The translations under genes were made by a program, and so were the position numbers. Below the pieces are notes generated by a model. It was not told the origin of the DNA. It made no database searches and worked only from the letters and a program-made list of their open reading frames with translations. Below are positions 36,857 to 48,122 of a DNA stretch of 64,000 bases, piece by piece. Source of the stretch: Pseudoroseicyclus tamaricis (GTDB taxonomy: Bacteria; Pseudomonadota; Alphaproteobacteria; Rhodobacterales; Rhodobacteraceae); the NCBI RefSeq assembly GCF_012070395.1, contig NZ_JAAFYS010000002.1:930001-994000 (forward strand). Reading direction: 5' to 3'. The stretch's first letter is position 1. Each line of letters opens with the position of its first letter.

Positions 36857-38500
36857 ATGGCGCGCTATGTCTTCATCACCGGCGGTGTGGTGTCCTCTCT
36901 CGGCAAGGGGCTGGCCTCGGCCGCCCTCGGGGCCCTTCTGCAGGCGCGCGGCTTTTCGGTGCGGCTGAGAAAGCTGGACCCGTATCTCAACGTCGACCCG
37001 GGCACGATGAGCCCCTTCGAGCACGGCGAGGTCTTCGTCACCGATGACGGGGCGGAGACGGACCTCGACCTCGGCCATTACGAGCGCTTCACCGGCGTCG
37101 CGGCGCGGCGGAGCGATTCCGTCTCCTCCGGGCGGATCTATTCCAACGTGCTGGAGAAGGAGCGCCGGGGCGACTACCTCGGCAAGACAATCCAGGTGAT
37201 TCCGCACGTCACGGACGAGATCAAGGATTTCATCGCCATCGGCGACGACGAGGTGGACTTCCAGCTCTGCGAGATCGGCGGCACCGTCGGGGATATCGAG
37301 GGGCTGCCCTTCTTCGAGGCCATCCGCCAGTTCAGCCAGGATCGGCCGCGCGGGCAGTGCATCTTCATGCACCTGACGCTGCTGCCGTGGATCAAGGCCT
37401 CGGGCGAGCTCAAGACCAAGCCGACGCAGCACTCGGTGAAGGAGCTGCGGAGCATCGGCCTGGCGCCCGACATCCTCGTCTGCCGCTCCGAGGGGCCGAT
37501 CCCCCAGAAGGAGCGGGCGAAGCTGGCGCTCTTCTGCAACGTGCGGCCCGACAGCGTCATCGCCGCGCAGGACCTCTCCACCATCTACGACGCGCCGCTG
37601 GCCTACCACCGCGAGGGGCTGGACCAGGCGGTGCTGGATGCCTTCCAGATCTCCCCTGCCCCGCGGCCCGAGCTGACGAAGTGGGAAGATGTCTCCGATC
37701 GCATCCATCACGCCGAGGGCGTGGTGCGGGTGGCGATCGTCGGCAAGTACACGCAGCTCGAGGACGCCTACAAGTCCATCGCCGAGGCGCTGACGCATGG
37801 CGGCATGGCGAACCGGGTGAAGGTGAAGGCCGAGTGGATCGACGCCGAGATCTTCGAGCGGGAGGACCCTGCCCCGCAGCTGGAGCGCTTCCACGCCATC
37901 CTCGTGCCCGGCGGCTTCGGCGAGCGCGGGACGGAAGGCAAGATCGCCGCCGCGAAGTTCGCGCGCGAGCACAAGGTGCCCTACCTCGGCATCTGCCTCG
38001 GCATGCAGATGGCGGTGATCGAGGCGGCGCGGAACGTCGCGGGGGTGGAGAAGGCCGGATCGGAGGAGTTCGACCACGAGGCCGGCGTGCGCCGCTTCGA
38101 GCCCGTGGTCTACCACCTCAAGGAGTGGATCCAGGGCAACCATTCGGTGCGCCGCAAGGTCGATGACGACAAGGGCGGCACCATGCGCCTCGGCGCTTAT
38201 ACCGCCATGCTCACCGAAGGCTCCCGCGTCGCCGAAATCTACGGCTCCAGCGAGATCGAGGAGCGGCATCGCCACCGCTATGAGGTCGACACCAAGTACC
38301 GCGAGCAGCTGGAGAGCGTGGGCCTGTGCTTCTCGGGCATGAGCCCGGACGGGCGGCTGCCGGAGATCGTGGAATGGTCGGACCACCCGTGGTTCATCGG
38401 CGTGCAGTTCCACCCCGAGCTGAAGTCGAAGCCGTTCGATCCGCATCCGCTCTTCGCCAGCTTCGTGCGGGCGGCGCTGGAGACGAGCCGGCTGGTCTGA
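36857..38500 (+). CDS. pyrG: CTP synthase
   Basis: Converts UTP to CTP using glutamine. The 547-residue protein has the N-terminal synthase domain ([34 protein letters not shown]) and a C-terminal class-I amidotransferase domain with Cys in [12 protein letters not shown] and the His/Glu pair in VQFHPELKS. The frame continues upstream, but ATG 36857 is the family start. Full length. Confidence 0.97.
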   Translation: MARYVFITGGVVSSLGKGLASAALGALLQARGFSVRLRKLDPYLNVDPGTMSPFEHGEVFVTDDGAETDLDLGHYERFTGVAARRSDSVSSGRIYSNVLEKERRGDYLGKTIQVIPHVTDEIKDFIAIGDDEVDFQLCEIGGTVGDIEGLPFFEAIRQFSQDRPRGQCIFMHLTLLPWIKASGELKTKPTQHSVKELRSIGLAPDILVCRSEGPIPQKERAKLALFCNVRPDSVIAAQDLSTIYDAPLAYHREGLDQAVLDAFQISPAPRPELTKWEDVSDRIHHAEGVVRVAIVGKYTQLEDAYKSIAEALTHGGMANRVKVKAEWIDAEIFEREDPAPQLERFHAILVPGGFGERGTEGKIAAAKFAREHKVPYLGICLGMQMAVIEAARNVAGVEKAGSEEFDHEAGVRRFEPVVYHLKEWIQGNHSVRRKVDDDKGGTMRLGAYTAMLTEGSRVAEIYGSSEIEERHRHRYEVDTKYREQLESVGLCFSGMSPDGRLPEIVEWSDHPWFIGVQFHPELKSKPFDPHPLFASFVRAALETSRLV

Positions 38501-38576
38501 GACGGCGGGGGTGACAGGACGGCGCCCTCTCGCCCAGCCTCGGCGTCATTCACCCGAGTGACTGACGAGTATTGCC

Positions 38577-39284
38577 ATGCCCCGCATTTCCTACGACCCC
38601 GGCACCGACGGGAACGACACCTTTTCCCCCACCCCCGCCCGCGACGTTTTCTTCGGCGGTGTCGGCGATGACGAGATCGACGGCGGCGCCGGCAACGATT
38701 TTCTCGATGGTGGCGCGGGGGCGGACACGCTCTTCGGTGGCTCCGGCTGGGACTGGCTGCTCGGCGGCGACGGGGATGACCTGATCTACGGCGGAGACAT
38801 GGGCCGGCTGCGCGGCGGGGCGGGCGACGATGTCATCCATTCCGGCGACGGGGATATCTACGCCATCGGCGGCGACGGCGACGACGTGATCCACGGCGGC
38901 ACCGGCGCCGGCTGGTTCCAGGGCGGCCGGGGCAGCGACACGATCTTCGGCGGCAGCGACTTCGATTACATCAAGGGAGGCGACGGCGACGACATCCTCT
39001 TCGGCGGCGTCGATGACGACCAGCTGGAGGGGAACGGCGGCGCCGACCACTTCGTCTTCCGCGCCGGCGAGGGGCAGGACCTGATCGTCGATTTCGAGGA
39101 TGACGTGGACACGCTCTGGCTCGACCCCGCGCTCTGGGGCGGGGAGGAGATGAGCGCGGAAGAGGTTCTGGAGGCCTTCGCGGTGGAGATCTACAACCTC
39201 GTGCTGATCTTCCCCGACGGCTCGTCGGTCGTCCTCCTCACCCCGTCGGCCGAGGAGATGGTGGACGATATCGCCTTCCTCTGA
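38577..39284 (+). CDS. RTX-type calcium-binding repeat protein
   Basis: A 235-residue protein built mostly of glycine/aspartate nonapeptide repeats (GGAGNDFLDGG, GGDGDDLIYGG and similar, about residues 27-165), which fold into a calcium-bound parallel beta roll. The last 70 residues form a non-repeat domain ending in hydrophobic AFL, consistent with the C-terminal signal for type I secretion. No enzymatic domain. The tolC gene in this window could serve as exit channel, but no dedicated ABC/MFP pair is seen. GC-rich stem-loops follow the stop (39341-39370). Confidence 0.88.
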   Translation: MPRISYDPGTDGNDTFSPTPARDVFFGGVGDDEIDGGAGNDFLDGGAGADTLFGGSGWDWLLGGDGDDLIYGGDMGRLRGGAGDDVIHSGDGDIYAIGGDGDDVIHGGTGAGWFQGGRGSDTIFGGSDFDYIKGGDGDDILFGGVDDDQLEGNGGADHFVFRAGEGQDLIVDFEDDVDTLWLDPALWGGEEMSAEEVLEAFAVEIYNLVLIFPDGSSVVLLTPSAEEMVDDIAFL

Positions 39285-39381
39285 GCCGGCCGCTAAGGCG
39301 GGCTCACCGGCACATGGCCGAAGACTGGCGCCGGCCGCCCCCAGGGGGCGCCCGGCCAGGGGCTCATTCCGAGCCCGGTGT

Positions 39382-39891
39382 TCAGTAGATGTAGCGGATC
39401 TGGTCGGCCCAGTACCGCTCCACCCGGCGCAGGGACATCGTGATGTTGTCCAGCCCCTCGAGGTCGATCACGCCGCGGCCCGTGAGCCCCTCGGCATGGG
39501 CGGCGAAGAGCTTGGCGACGATATCGCGCACGTTGCGGCCCTTCTCCGTCAGGCGGACACGCACCGAGCGACGGTCGATCTCGCAGCGCTGGTGGTGCAT
39601 GTAGCCCATCTCCACCAGCTTCTTGAGGTTGTACGACACGTTGGAGCCCTGGTAGTACCCGCGGCTTTTCAGTTCGCCGGCGGTCACCTCGTTATCGCCG
39701 ATGTTGAAGAGCAGAAGCGCCTGCACGGCGTTCAGCTCCAGCATTCCCAGTCGCTCGAACTCGTCCTTGATAACGTCCAGCAAAAGGCGGTGAAGACGCT
39801 CAACCAGTGTGAGCGCCTCGAGATAGCTCTGCATGAACCCGGCGTTGACGCCCAGTTGCGAGTCATCCTCAATGGCACTGTGCAAGCTCAT
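39382..39891 (-). CDS. ldtR: MarR-family regulator LdtR
   Basis: A 169-residue winged-helix regulator resembling LdtR of Liberibacter and Sinorhizobium, which controls an L,D-transpeptidase and cell-wall stress tolerance. Shared segments include YLEALTLVERLHRLLLDVIK at the N-terminus, NAVQALLLFNIGDNE, GYYQGSNVSYNLKKLVEMGY (DNA-binding helices) and the ending WADQIRYIY. No target L,D-transpeptidase gene lies adjacent. Convergent with the small RTX gene. Confidence 0.85.
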   Translation of the reverse strand: MSLHSAIEDDSQLGVNAGFMQSYLEALTLVERLHRLLLDVIKDEFERLGMLELNAVQALLLFNIGDNEVTAGELKSRGYYQGSNVSYNLKKLVEMGYMHHQRCEIDRRSVRVRLTEKGRNVRDIVAKLFAAHAEGLTGRGVIDLEGLDNITMSLRRVERYWADQIRYIY

Positions 39892-40018
39892 CCGGCTCTC
39901 TCCAATCTGGCCTTTTCGATCCTAACTTGGAGAAAATTGCTCAAGATGTGGTTTAAAACCCAGTCGGAATGTGTCGGAAAAGGGGCAATTAGCGGGAATT
40001 GCAAAGGCATGCGGCCCG

Positions 40019-41979
<1,961 letters not shown>

Positions 41980-42028
41980 GGGGAGACCAGCGAGGCCGGC
42001 CATCAGGCCGGATGAGCGCCGCCGCCTG

Positions 42029-42529
42029 ATGACCGACCTGCCGAAATACTTCTACCGCATCCGCGAGAACGGCGCCGCCGTCTTCGAGGTGGAGACGGAG
42101 AACCGCGAGCGCCGGCTGGAGCTCAACCAGATCGCCGTGGCGAACTGGAAGAACGGCGACATCAAGCCCCACGGCCAGCACGAGCTGACGGAGGCGGAGC
42201 GGGCGGAGATCGAGGGCTGGATCGCGCAGCGCCGCGCCCTCGTCGCCCGGCGGGAGGTGGACGATATCCACCGCGCCATCGACCACCTCAACCTCACCGC
42301 CCAATGGGTGCAGGCCCGCGCCACGCCGGAAGAGCTGGAGGAGGTGACGGACCCCCTCCTCCTCGCCATGCACGATCTGCGGACGATCCTCGTGCGCCGC
42401 AAGGCCGAGCGGCTGGCCGAGGCCCCGGCGCGGAATGTGCCGCTCGGCGCGGGACGGGGGGCGGGGGAAAGCTCAGGCGGGCGCGATGTCGGTGGCGACG
42501 GTGCCGGGCGGGATGACGAGGCGGATTGA
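42029..42529 (+). CDS. Conserved hypothetical protein
   Basis: A 166-residue soluble protein. The N-terminal 60 residues (KYFYRIRENGAAVFEVETEN...ANWKNGDIKPHG) read like a small beta-rich domain. The middle is helical (EIEGWIAQRR...VDDIHRAIDHL), and the C-terminal 25 residues are Gly/Asp-rich and probably disordered. I do not recognise a characterised family. It starts 49 bases after aspC, and its last 57 bases overlap the convergent MATE gene. Confidence 0.7.
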   Translation: MTDLPKYFYRIRENGAAVFEVETENRERRLELNQIAVANWKNGDIKPHGQHELTEAERAEIEGWIAQRRALVARREVDDIHRAIDHLNLTAQWVQARATPEELEEVTDPLLLAMHDLRTILVRRKAERLAEAPARNVPLGAGRGAGESSGGRDVGGDGAGRDDEAD

Positions 42530-43864
42530 GCGCAGCCAGAAGCGCAGCGCCAGCCCGATCACCGCCGCCGTCAGCCCCAGCGTCAGGCCGAACCACAGCC
42601 CCTCCGGCCCCAGCCCCAGCGGGAAGGCGAGGAGCCAGGCACTCCCCAGCCCCACCAGCCAGTAGGAGAGGCAGGCGATCACCATCGGCACGCGCATGTC
42701 CTGCACGCCGCGCAAGAGCCCCATCGCCGTCGCCTGCCCGCCATCGGCGAACTGGAAGAGCGCCGCGATGGCGAGAAGCGGCACGCCGAAGGCGACGATC
42801 TGCGGCTTCAGCGGATCCTCCGGATCGACGAAGAGCCCCACCAGCTCCGCCGGCCAGATCAGCAGGATGGCGACGACGACGAAGCCGAAGAGCACCGAGA
42901 TCGCCTGAGCGGTGATCGCGGTGCGCTTGAGGTCGATGGCGCTCCCCCGGCCCACGGCGCCGCCGGCGCGCACCGTCGCCGCCTGGCTCATGCCGACATG
43001 GAACATGAAGAGCAGCGCGGTGAGCTGCATGGCGATGCCATGCGCCGCCAGCTCCACCTCGCCGATCCAGCCCATCATGATGGCCGAGCCGGAGAACATC
43101 CCCGATTCCGCCAGCGCCGTCAGGCCGATGGGAAAGCCGAGGCGGAAGGCCTGGCCCAGCGCCTCCCAGTCCGGCTTCCAGAAGCGCACGAAGAGCTCGA
43201 ACTGCGGCGCCTTGCGGGCGGCGTAGACCGCCGCGGCGACGGCCATGGCGATCTCGAGGATGACCGAGGCGATGGCGGCGCCGACGATGCCCAGCTCCGG
43301 CGCGCCGAGATTGCCGAAGATCAGGCAGTAGTTGATGCCCGCGTTCAGCCCGACGCCGGCGACGGTGATCCACAGCTGCACGCCCGTCAGCTCCAGGGCG
43401 CCGAGGAAGCCGCGGATGGCGGTGGCGAAGAGCGCCCCGAAGAGGCCGAAGGCGGCGATGCGCAGGTACCCCTGCGCCGCCTCGGCCACCTCCGGCGGCT
43501 GGCCCATGGCGAGCAGCAGCGGCTCGGAGAACCAGAGCGGGATGACGGCGAGCGCGGCGTAGGCCAGCGTCAGCCACATGGCCATGCGCGTGAAGCGGCG
43601 GGCCCGCACCGCATCCCCCCGCGCCGCGGCGGAGGAGACGACGGGCGCCACGGCGATGCCGAAGCCGGCGCCCATGATGAAGAGCACGAACCAGACATTG
43701 GTGGCGATCGTCGCCGCCGCCAGCGCGGTGACGGAGTACCAGCCCAGCATCAGCGTGTCGGTCATGTGGATGAGGAAGTTCGCCACCGAGGCGCCGACGA
43801 GCGGCAGCCCGATGCGGAACAGCGCACCGGCATGGGAACTCAGGCTGGACGGTCGCGCGCTCAT
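42473..43864 (-). CDS. MATE-family efflux transporter
   Basis: Sodium- or proton-driven multidrug exporter of the inner membrane. The 463-residue protein has about 12 helices in two similar halves. Typical NorM-type segments are IGLPLVGASVANFLIHMTDTLM near the start and FPIGLTALAESGMFSGSAIMMG opening the second half. Substrate unknown. No local regulator gene. It converges with the hypothetical gene and is preceded by an intergenic dispersed repeat. Confidence 0.92.
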   Translation of the reverse strand: MSARPSSLSSHAGALFRIGLPLVGASVANFLIHMTDTLMLGWYSVTALAAATIATNVWFVLFIMGAGFGIAVAPVVSSAAARGDAVRARRFTRMAMWLTLAYAALAVIPLWFSEPLLLAMGQPPEVAEAAQGYLRIAAFGLFGALFATAIRGFLGALELTGVQLWITVAGVGLNAGINYCLIFGNLGAPELGIVGAAIASVILEIAMAVAAAVYAARKAPQFELFVRFWKPDWEALGQAFRLGFPIGLTALAESGMFSGSAIMMGWIGEVELAAHGIAMQLTALLFMFHVGMSQAATVRAGGAVGRGSAIDLKRTAITAQAISVLFGFVVVAILLIWPAELVGLFVDPEDPLKPQIVAFGVPLLAIAALFQFADGGQATAMGLLRGVQDMRVPMVIACLSYWLVGLGSAWLLAFPLGLGPEGLWFGLTLGLTAAVIGLALRFWLRSIRLVIPPGTVATDIAPA

Positions 43865-43980
43865 GGCGCTCCTCTAGGCGCTGTTTCGGGGACCGTCCAG
43901 TGGGCGGGTTTGCGGCGTGACGGCCACTAAAATGAGCGCCTTTGGCGCACGCCCTTGAGTGCGTTGGGGGCTCTGCCCGT

Positions 43981-44047
43981 CGCCATTGGGGCTCGGACCA
44001 ATGGCGCCGCCAAAGGCGACCCCCCGGGATTTCTGGGACCAAAGACG
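43981..44047 (+). repeat. Dispersed repeat between MATE and RTX/Hint genes
   Basis: Hairpin CGCCATTGG (43981-43989) with CCAATGGCG (43998-44006), then the core CCCCCGGGATTTCTGGGACC and AAAGAC (44021-44046). The core matches the minus-strand element at 33640-33670. Confidence 0.65.
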
Positions 44048-44149
44048 ATGGGGCCGGTGGAGGGCGGGCCGCGGAGACGAAAAGGGCGGCGGGGCCAGTG
44101 GCCGCGCCGCCCGGGGGCTGCCCCGAAAGGGGGCGGCCGGATGCACCTG

Positions 44150-46324
44150 TTACCGAACCAGAAGCCGGGCTTCGTGCTTCTTCAGCGACTTGCGGGCCGC
44201 CTGGTAGTTTTCCAGCCCCGCACGCTCCTTCAGCTCGGGGAAGAGCGTGAAGATCTCGTCGCGCTGGTCGCCGTCGATGCCCTTCAGCGTGAAGTCGCCG
44301 GGCTGGAAGCTTTCCGTCCACGCGCCGTTCGAGAGCACCACCTGGTGACGGTCGAACATGAAGTGGATGTAGGCGGTGGAGGCGACCTGCACCTCCACGA
44401 TCCCCGGCATGCCGACGAGGTGCTTGGCGGCCGCGAGAACCTCGCTCTCCTCGAAGTAGAGTTGCGTGCGCTCGGAGGCGACGAGCAGGCGGTGGTTCGG
44501 AGAGACCATCATGTCGCGCTCCGGCAGGCCGTTGCCGAGGGCGCCGGCCTTGATGAGCACCGGCTTGAGCTGCGGCGTCGCCATGAAGTCGCGGGCGGAG
44601 ACGTCCTTGCGGCCGACCCAGCGGATCTCCTGGATGCCGTTGTCGCGGGTGATGATCCGGTCGCCCTCGCGCAGGCTCTCCACCGGGACCTCGCCGCGCG
44701 GCGTGGCGATGGCCGTGCCGGGGGTGAAGCAGGGGACGACGTTCTCGATCTCGACGAAGGTCATCGAGGTGCCGTCCTTGAAGTGGACGATGCCATCCTC
44801 GCGGTCGTCGGAGGTGTACTCGACGCGGTCGACGGTGCCCGGATCGAGGAGCAGGCTGTCGAAGTCATCGCCGCCGGCGCCGCCGTCGACATGATCGCCG
44901 CCGTTGCCGCCGTAGAAGACGTCCCGGTCGTTGTTGCCGAAGAGCGTGTCGTTGCCCTGGCCACCGATGATCGTGTCGTTGCCGCGGCCACCGGTGATGT
45001 AGTCGTCGTCGACGCCGCCATCGAGGTAGTCGTTGCCGTCCTGACCGTGGATCACGTCGTCGTCGTCGAGGCCGTAGACCGTGTCGTCGCCGGCGGAGGC
45101 GAAGATCGTGTCCTGCCCGTTGTCGGTGACCTGGTCGCCCGCGTCGTCGGGGATGTTCAGCTCGTCGGGGAAGCGGGGGTCGAGCCCGCCGTAGATGACA
45201 TCGTTGCCGGCGCCGCCGATGATCGTGTCGGAGCCTTCGCCTCCGACGATCGTGTCGTCGCCCTTGTCGCCCTGGATGTAATCGTTGTCGATGCCGCCGT
45301 AGAGCACGTCATCGCCGTGGCCGCCGTAGAGCTTGTCGGCATCGTCGCCGCCATAGATCGTGTCGTCGCCCGCATCGCCGTAGAGCGTGTCGATGCTGTC
45401 GAGCGGGGCCGGATCCTGCTGGAGCGGCGGGTAGGGGTTGTCGAAGCGCGGCAGCTCGTTGCCGTCGCCGTAGATGACATCGTTGCCCTCGCCGCCATGG
45501 ACGGTGTCCTGCCCGTCCCCGGCGATGACGGTGTCGTCGCCGCCCTTGGCGAAGATCAGGTCGTCGTTGCCGTCATGGCCCGGCAGCAGGGCGTCGTCGC
45601 CGTCGACCACGTCGCCTTCCGGGTCACCGGTATAGGAGGTGTCGATCAGGTCGTCGCCGGATGTCCCCTCGACGGTGCCGTCGGGGCCCTTCGGCGGGGT
45701 GGGATCGGTCGGGTCAGTCGGGTCGGTGGGATCGGTCGGCTCGAGGAAGTGCTCGATCTCGACGAACTCGATGACGTCGCCCGTCGGTTTCCCGTCCTGA
45801 TCGAGGAGGACAACCTTGCCGTTGTAGCCGTTGCCGTTGAGGTCGGGCGTCAGATCGACGATCTCGTACTTGCCGACCTGCGTCAGATCGAGCGTGTCGT
45901 TGTCGTCGCCCCAGGCGCCGCCATCGATCCAGTCGTTGCCGGTGGAGGCCACGATGACGTCGGCATCGTCGCCGCCGCCGATGAAGTCATCGCCCTCGCC
46001 GCCGAGGATGGTGTCGTTGCCGCCATCGCCCTTCAGCGTGTCGTTGCCGACGCCGCCCTCGATGTGGTCGTCGCCCGCGCCGCCGAAGACGACATCGCCG
46101 TCGCCCCCGGCATAGATGCTGTCGTCGCCCTCGCCGGAATATATGTGGTCGAGCTGCTCGCCGCCGTAGATGACGTCATTGCCGCCGCCGCTGTAGATGT
46201 CGTCGAAGCCGGCACCGCCGAAGATGGTATCGGCACCGTCGTCGGGGGCATCACCCTCGGGATCGCCGGTATAGGTCTCGTCGATCAGATCGTCGTTGGT
46301 GGTGCCTTCAACGGTGCCAGCCAT
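44150..46324 (-). CDS. Large RTX protein with C-terminal Hint domain
   Basis: A 724-residue secreted-type protein. Two blocks of calcium-binding GGxGxDxI nonapeptide repeats are split by a EPTDPTDPTDPTDPTPP linker near residue 200. The C-terminal 190 residues form a Hint domain (Hint_2 type), beginning at the potential nucleophile Cys in VPCFTPGTAIATPRGE and containing SPNHRLLV and a late FDRHQVVLSNG block. Such domains derive from intein/hedgehog self-processing modules; whether this one still cleaves is unknown. A repeated unit TYTGDPEGD opens each RTX block. The start ATG 46324 (MAGTVEGTTND) matches related proteins. Confidence 0.88.
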   Translation of the reverse strand: MAGTVEGTTNDDLIDETYTGDPEGDAPDDGADTIFGGAGFDDIYSGGGNDVIYGGEQLDHIYSGEGDDSIYAGGDGDVVFGGAGDDHIEGGVGNDTLKGDGGNDTILGGEGDDFIGGGDDADVIVASTGNDWIDGGAWGDDNDTLDLTQVGKYEIVDLTPDLNGNGYNGKVVLLDQDGKPTGDVIEFVEIEHFLEPTDPTDPTDPTDPTPPKGPDGTVEGTSGDDLIDTSYTGDPEGDVVDGDDALLPGHDGNDDLIFAKGGDDTVIAGDGQDTVHGGEGNDVIYGDGNELPRFDNPYPPLQQDPAPLDSIDTLYGDAGDDTIYGGDDADKLYGGHGDDVLYGGIDNDYIQGDKGDDTIVGGEGSDTIIGGAGNDVIYGGLDPRFPDELNIPDDAGDQVTDNGQDTIFASAGDDTVYGLDDDDVIHGQDGNDYLDGGVDDDYITGGRGNDTIIGGQGNDTLFGNNDRDVFYGGNGGDHVDGGAGGDDFDSLLLDPGTVDRVEYTSDDREDGIVHFKDGTSMTFVEIENVVPCFTPGTAIATPRGEVPVESLREGDRIITRDNGIQEIRWVGRKDVSARDFMATPQLKPVLIKAGALGNGLPERDMMVSPNHRLLVASERTQLYFEESEVLAAAKHLVGMPGIVEVQVASTAYIHFMFDRHQVVLSNGAWTESFQPGDFTLKGIDGDQRDEIFTLFPELKERAGLENYQAARKSLKKHEARLLVR

Positions 46325-46940
46325 GTGTCCACTCCATTCATCTGCCGGACGCACCGGCCGCGGCACCTGCCGCGCATAAAGGTTCCAGTGGCGGCCGAAC
46401 GAAGGTTCGCCGCGCGGCACCGCCCGAGGGGCGATGCGGTCACTGCCTGTTCCGCCAGGGAGCTTGAGCTCAGCAGCAGATTACGTATCTCCCGGCTGTC
46501 GCGCCGGACCGGCTCCCCCAAGCCGGAGACCCACGAGCGGGGTCGCGATCTGGATACCGGCGAATTTGGTACGAACAAAGCGAAAATTGTCGGAAAGATG
46601 TGCGCATCGGGGCGGGCGGCGGAGAACCGCGCCTTCTTTCCCAAGCGTCAGGGAACGCTGGGGAAATCCATTGTTTCGGTTATTTCTTTAATAGCGCCTT
46701 AAAAACCGTCAAATCGGGCGCATTCTCAACCTTAGGGAGTGTAAAGGCACCCTATTGTTGCGGAGATGAGTCCCCGGCCTGAGGGGCCGGTCCGGAGGCA
46801 GCAGGGGAAACCAGCGGCGACCCGGTGTCTCCAATGGTGAACCAATTGGCAGAGCTCGCCGCGATTGGTGCCGGGGCGCCCCGACGCGGCCGGCTGGAGG
46901 GCCGGCTCGAATCGTGGATTGGCGGGCGGGATCGCAGGGG
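46325..46940. other. Long upstream region of the RTX/Hint gene
   Basis: About 615 bases without a gene. The section 46555-46760 is clearly richer in A+T than its surroundings. On the minus strand it has TTGACG (46712-46707) and, 16 bases on, TAAAGA, a weak promoter candidate that would give a leader of about 350 bases. The leader includes a GAAC-GAAG-GTTC hairpin near 46400. Nearer tRNA-Leu the sequence is GC-rich again with no recognised element. Confidence 0.45.
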
Positions 46941-47026
46941 TGGTACCGGTGGTCGGACTCGAACCGACATGATGTTGCCATCGGCGGATTTTGAATCCGC
47001 TGCGTCTACCATTCCGCCACACCGGC
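46941..47026 (-). tRNA. tRNA-Leu (CAA)
   Basis: On the minus strand: acceptor GCCGGTG with CACCGGT, anticodon stem GCGGA-TTCAAAA-TCCGC with anticodon CAA, a long class-II variable arm (CGATGGCAACATCATG), T arm GTCGG-TTCGAGT-CCGAC, discriminator A and an encoded CCA (46943-46941). The first acceptor pair is G-U instead of G-C. Confidence 0.95.
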
Positions 47027-47048
47027 ACGGGGCAAAACATGCGCCGCC

Positions 47049-47077
47049 ACCTAGCCGGGCGGCGGCGCTGTCGTCAA
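47049..47077 (-). promoter_or_regulatory. Probable promoter of tRNA-Leu
   Basis: On the minus strand TTGACG (47077-47072), 17-base spacer, CTAGGT (47054-47049), about 20 bases before the tRNA 5' end. Confidence 0.45.
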
Positions 47078-47078
47078 T

Positions 47079-47107
47079 GTGCCGCCGCACCGAAGGCGCG
47101 GCGGCAC
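47079..47107 (-). terminator. Hairpin after the zinc metallopeptidase gene
   Basis: Perfect 10-bp stem GTGCCGCCGC with GCGGCGGCAC (47079-47088, 47098-47107), 9-base loop, 11 bases beyond the gene's stop. It lacks a T-run on the transcribed strand. Confidence 0.5.
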
Positions 47108-47117
47108 GGGCGGCAGG

Positions 47118-47990
47118 TCACAGGGTGTCGGTGCCGAAGGTGTCGCAGGCGACGAGATCGCCCGTCTGATAGCCCGTCTCGAACCAGCGCTGGCGCTGCT
47201 CGGAGGTGCCGTGGGTAAAGCTCTCCGGCCGCACCCGGCCGCCGGCCCCGCGTTGCAGCGTGTCGTCGCCGATCTGCGCCGCGGCATTCATCGCCTCGGC
47301 GATGTCGCCGGGCTCCAGCGTGCCGAGCTGGCTTTCCGCCGCGCGGGCCCAGATGCCGGAATAGCAGTCGGCCTGCAGCTCGATGCGCACGGATATGGCG
47401 TTGGCGTCCGCCTCGCTGACCCGGGCGCGGAGCGCATTGGCCTCGGTGAGGATGCCGAGCTCGTCCTGCACGTGGTGGGCCACCTCGTGGGCGATGACAT
47501 AGGCGGCGGCGAAGTCGCCGCTGGCGCCGAGCTGGCGGTCGAGCGTGATGAAGAAGTCGGTGTCGAGATACACCTGCTCATCGGACGGGCAGTAGAACGG
47601 CCCGGTCATGGCGCTGGCGCCACCGCAGGCGGAGTTCGTGGCGCCGGAGAAGAGGACGAGCGTCGCCGGATCGTAGGCCTCCCCCAGCTCGGAGCGGAAG
47701 ATGCGGGCCCAGACCTCCTCGGTGTCGGCGAGGGTGACGGCGACGAACTCGCCCGCCTGCTCGTCGGCATCACTCAGCTCACGCGGGCCGGTCTGGGTGG
47801 TATAGGTGCCGCCCCCGCCGCCGAGGCCCCCGCCGCCGAGCAGAGGCGTCAGATCGACGCCGAGGAAGAGCCCGATGACCACGATGGCCACCAGCCCCAG
47901 CCCCCCTGCCCCGCCGACGCGCATCGCGGCGCCGCCGCGCCCGCGCCTGTCGACCACGTTCCGGCTTTGTCTCCGCCCCTGCCATTTCAT
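47118..47990 (-). CDS. ypfJ: YpfJ-type neutral zinc metallopeptidase
   Basis: A 290-residue membrane-anchored protein of the putative neutral zinc metallopeptidase family (PF04228). A basic N-terminus and one membrane helix (about 30-48) are followed by a glycine-rich linker and the catalytic domain with HEVAHH (HExxH), a downstream ELQADCYSG segment and NAAAQIGDD. Substrates are unknown. The frame extends upstream; ATG 47990 has AGGAG nine bases before it. Confidence 0.9.
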   Translation of the reverse strand: MKWQGRRQSRNVVDRRGRGGAAMRVGGAGGLGLVAIVVIGLFLGVDLTPLLGGGGLGGGGGTYTTQTGPRELSDADEQAGEFVAVTLADTEEVWARIFRSELGEAYDPATLVLFSGATNSACGGASAMTGPFYCPSDEQVYLDTDFFITLDRQLGASGDFAAAYVIAHEVAHHVQDELGILTEANALRARVSEADANAISVRIELQADCYSGIWARAAESQLGTLEPGDIAEAMNAAAQIGDDTLQRGAGGRVRPESFTHGTSEQRQRWFETGYQTGDLVACDTFGTDTL

Positions 47991-48122
47991 GTGCACTTGC
48001 TCCTGCTGACGCGACACACGGGCCCGTGAGGACCTGCTTCTTCCGCTCGTGAACGCCGGCAGATTGACCATCGTTCCCGCGCGTGGCCTAAGGGGTCCGC
48101 GCGGGGGCAGTGGGGATCAGAC

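Noticed and set aside
43955-46702. 915-codon plus-strand frame, rich in Val/Asp/Ala, opposite the RTX/Hint gene
   Set aside because: Its VVAxDDxVVA pattern is the complement of the RTX nonapeptide codons on the real strand.
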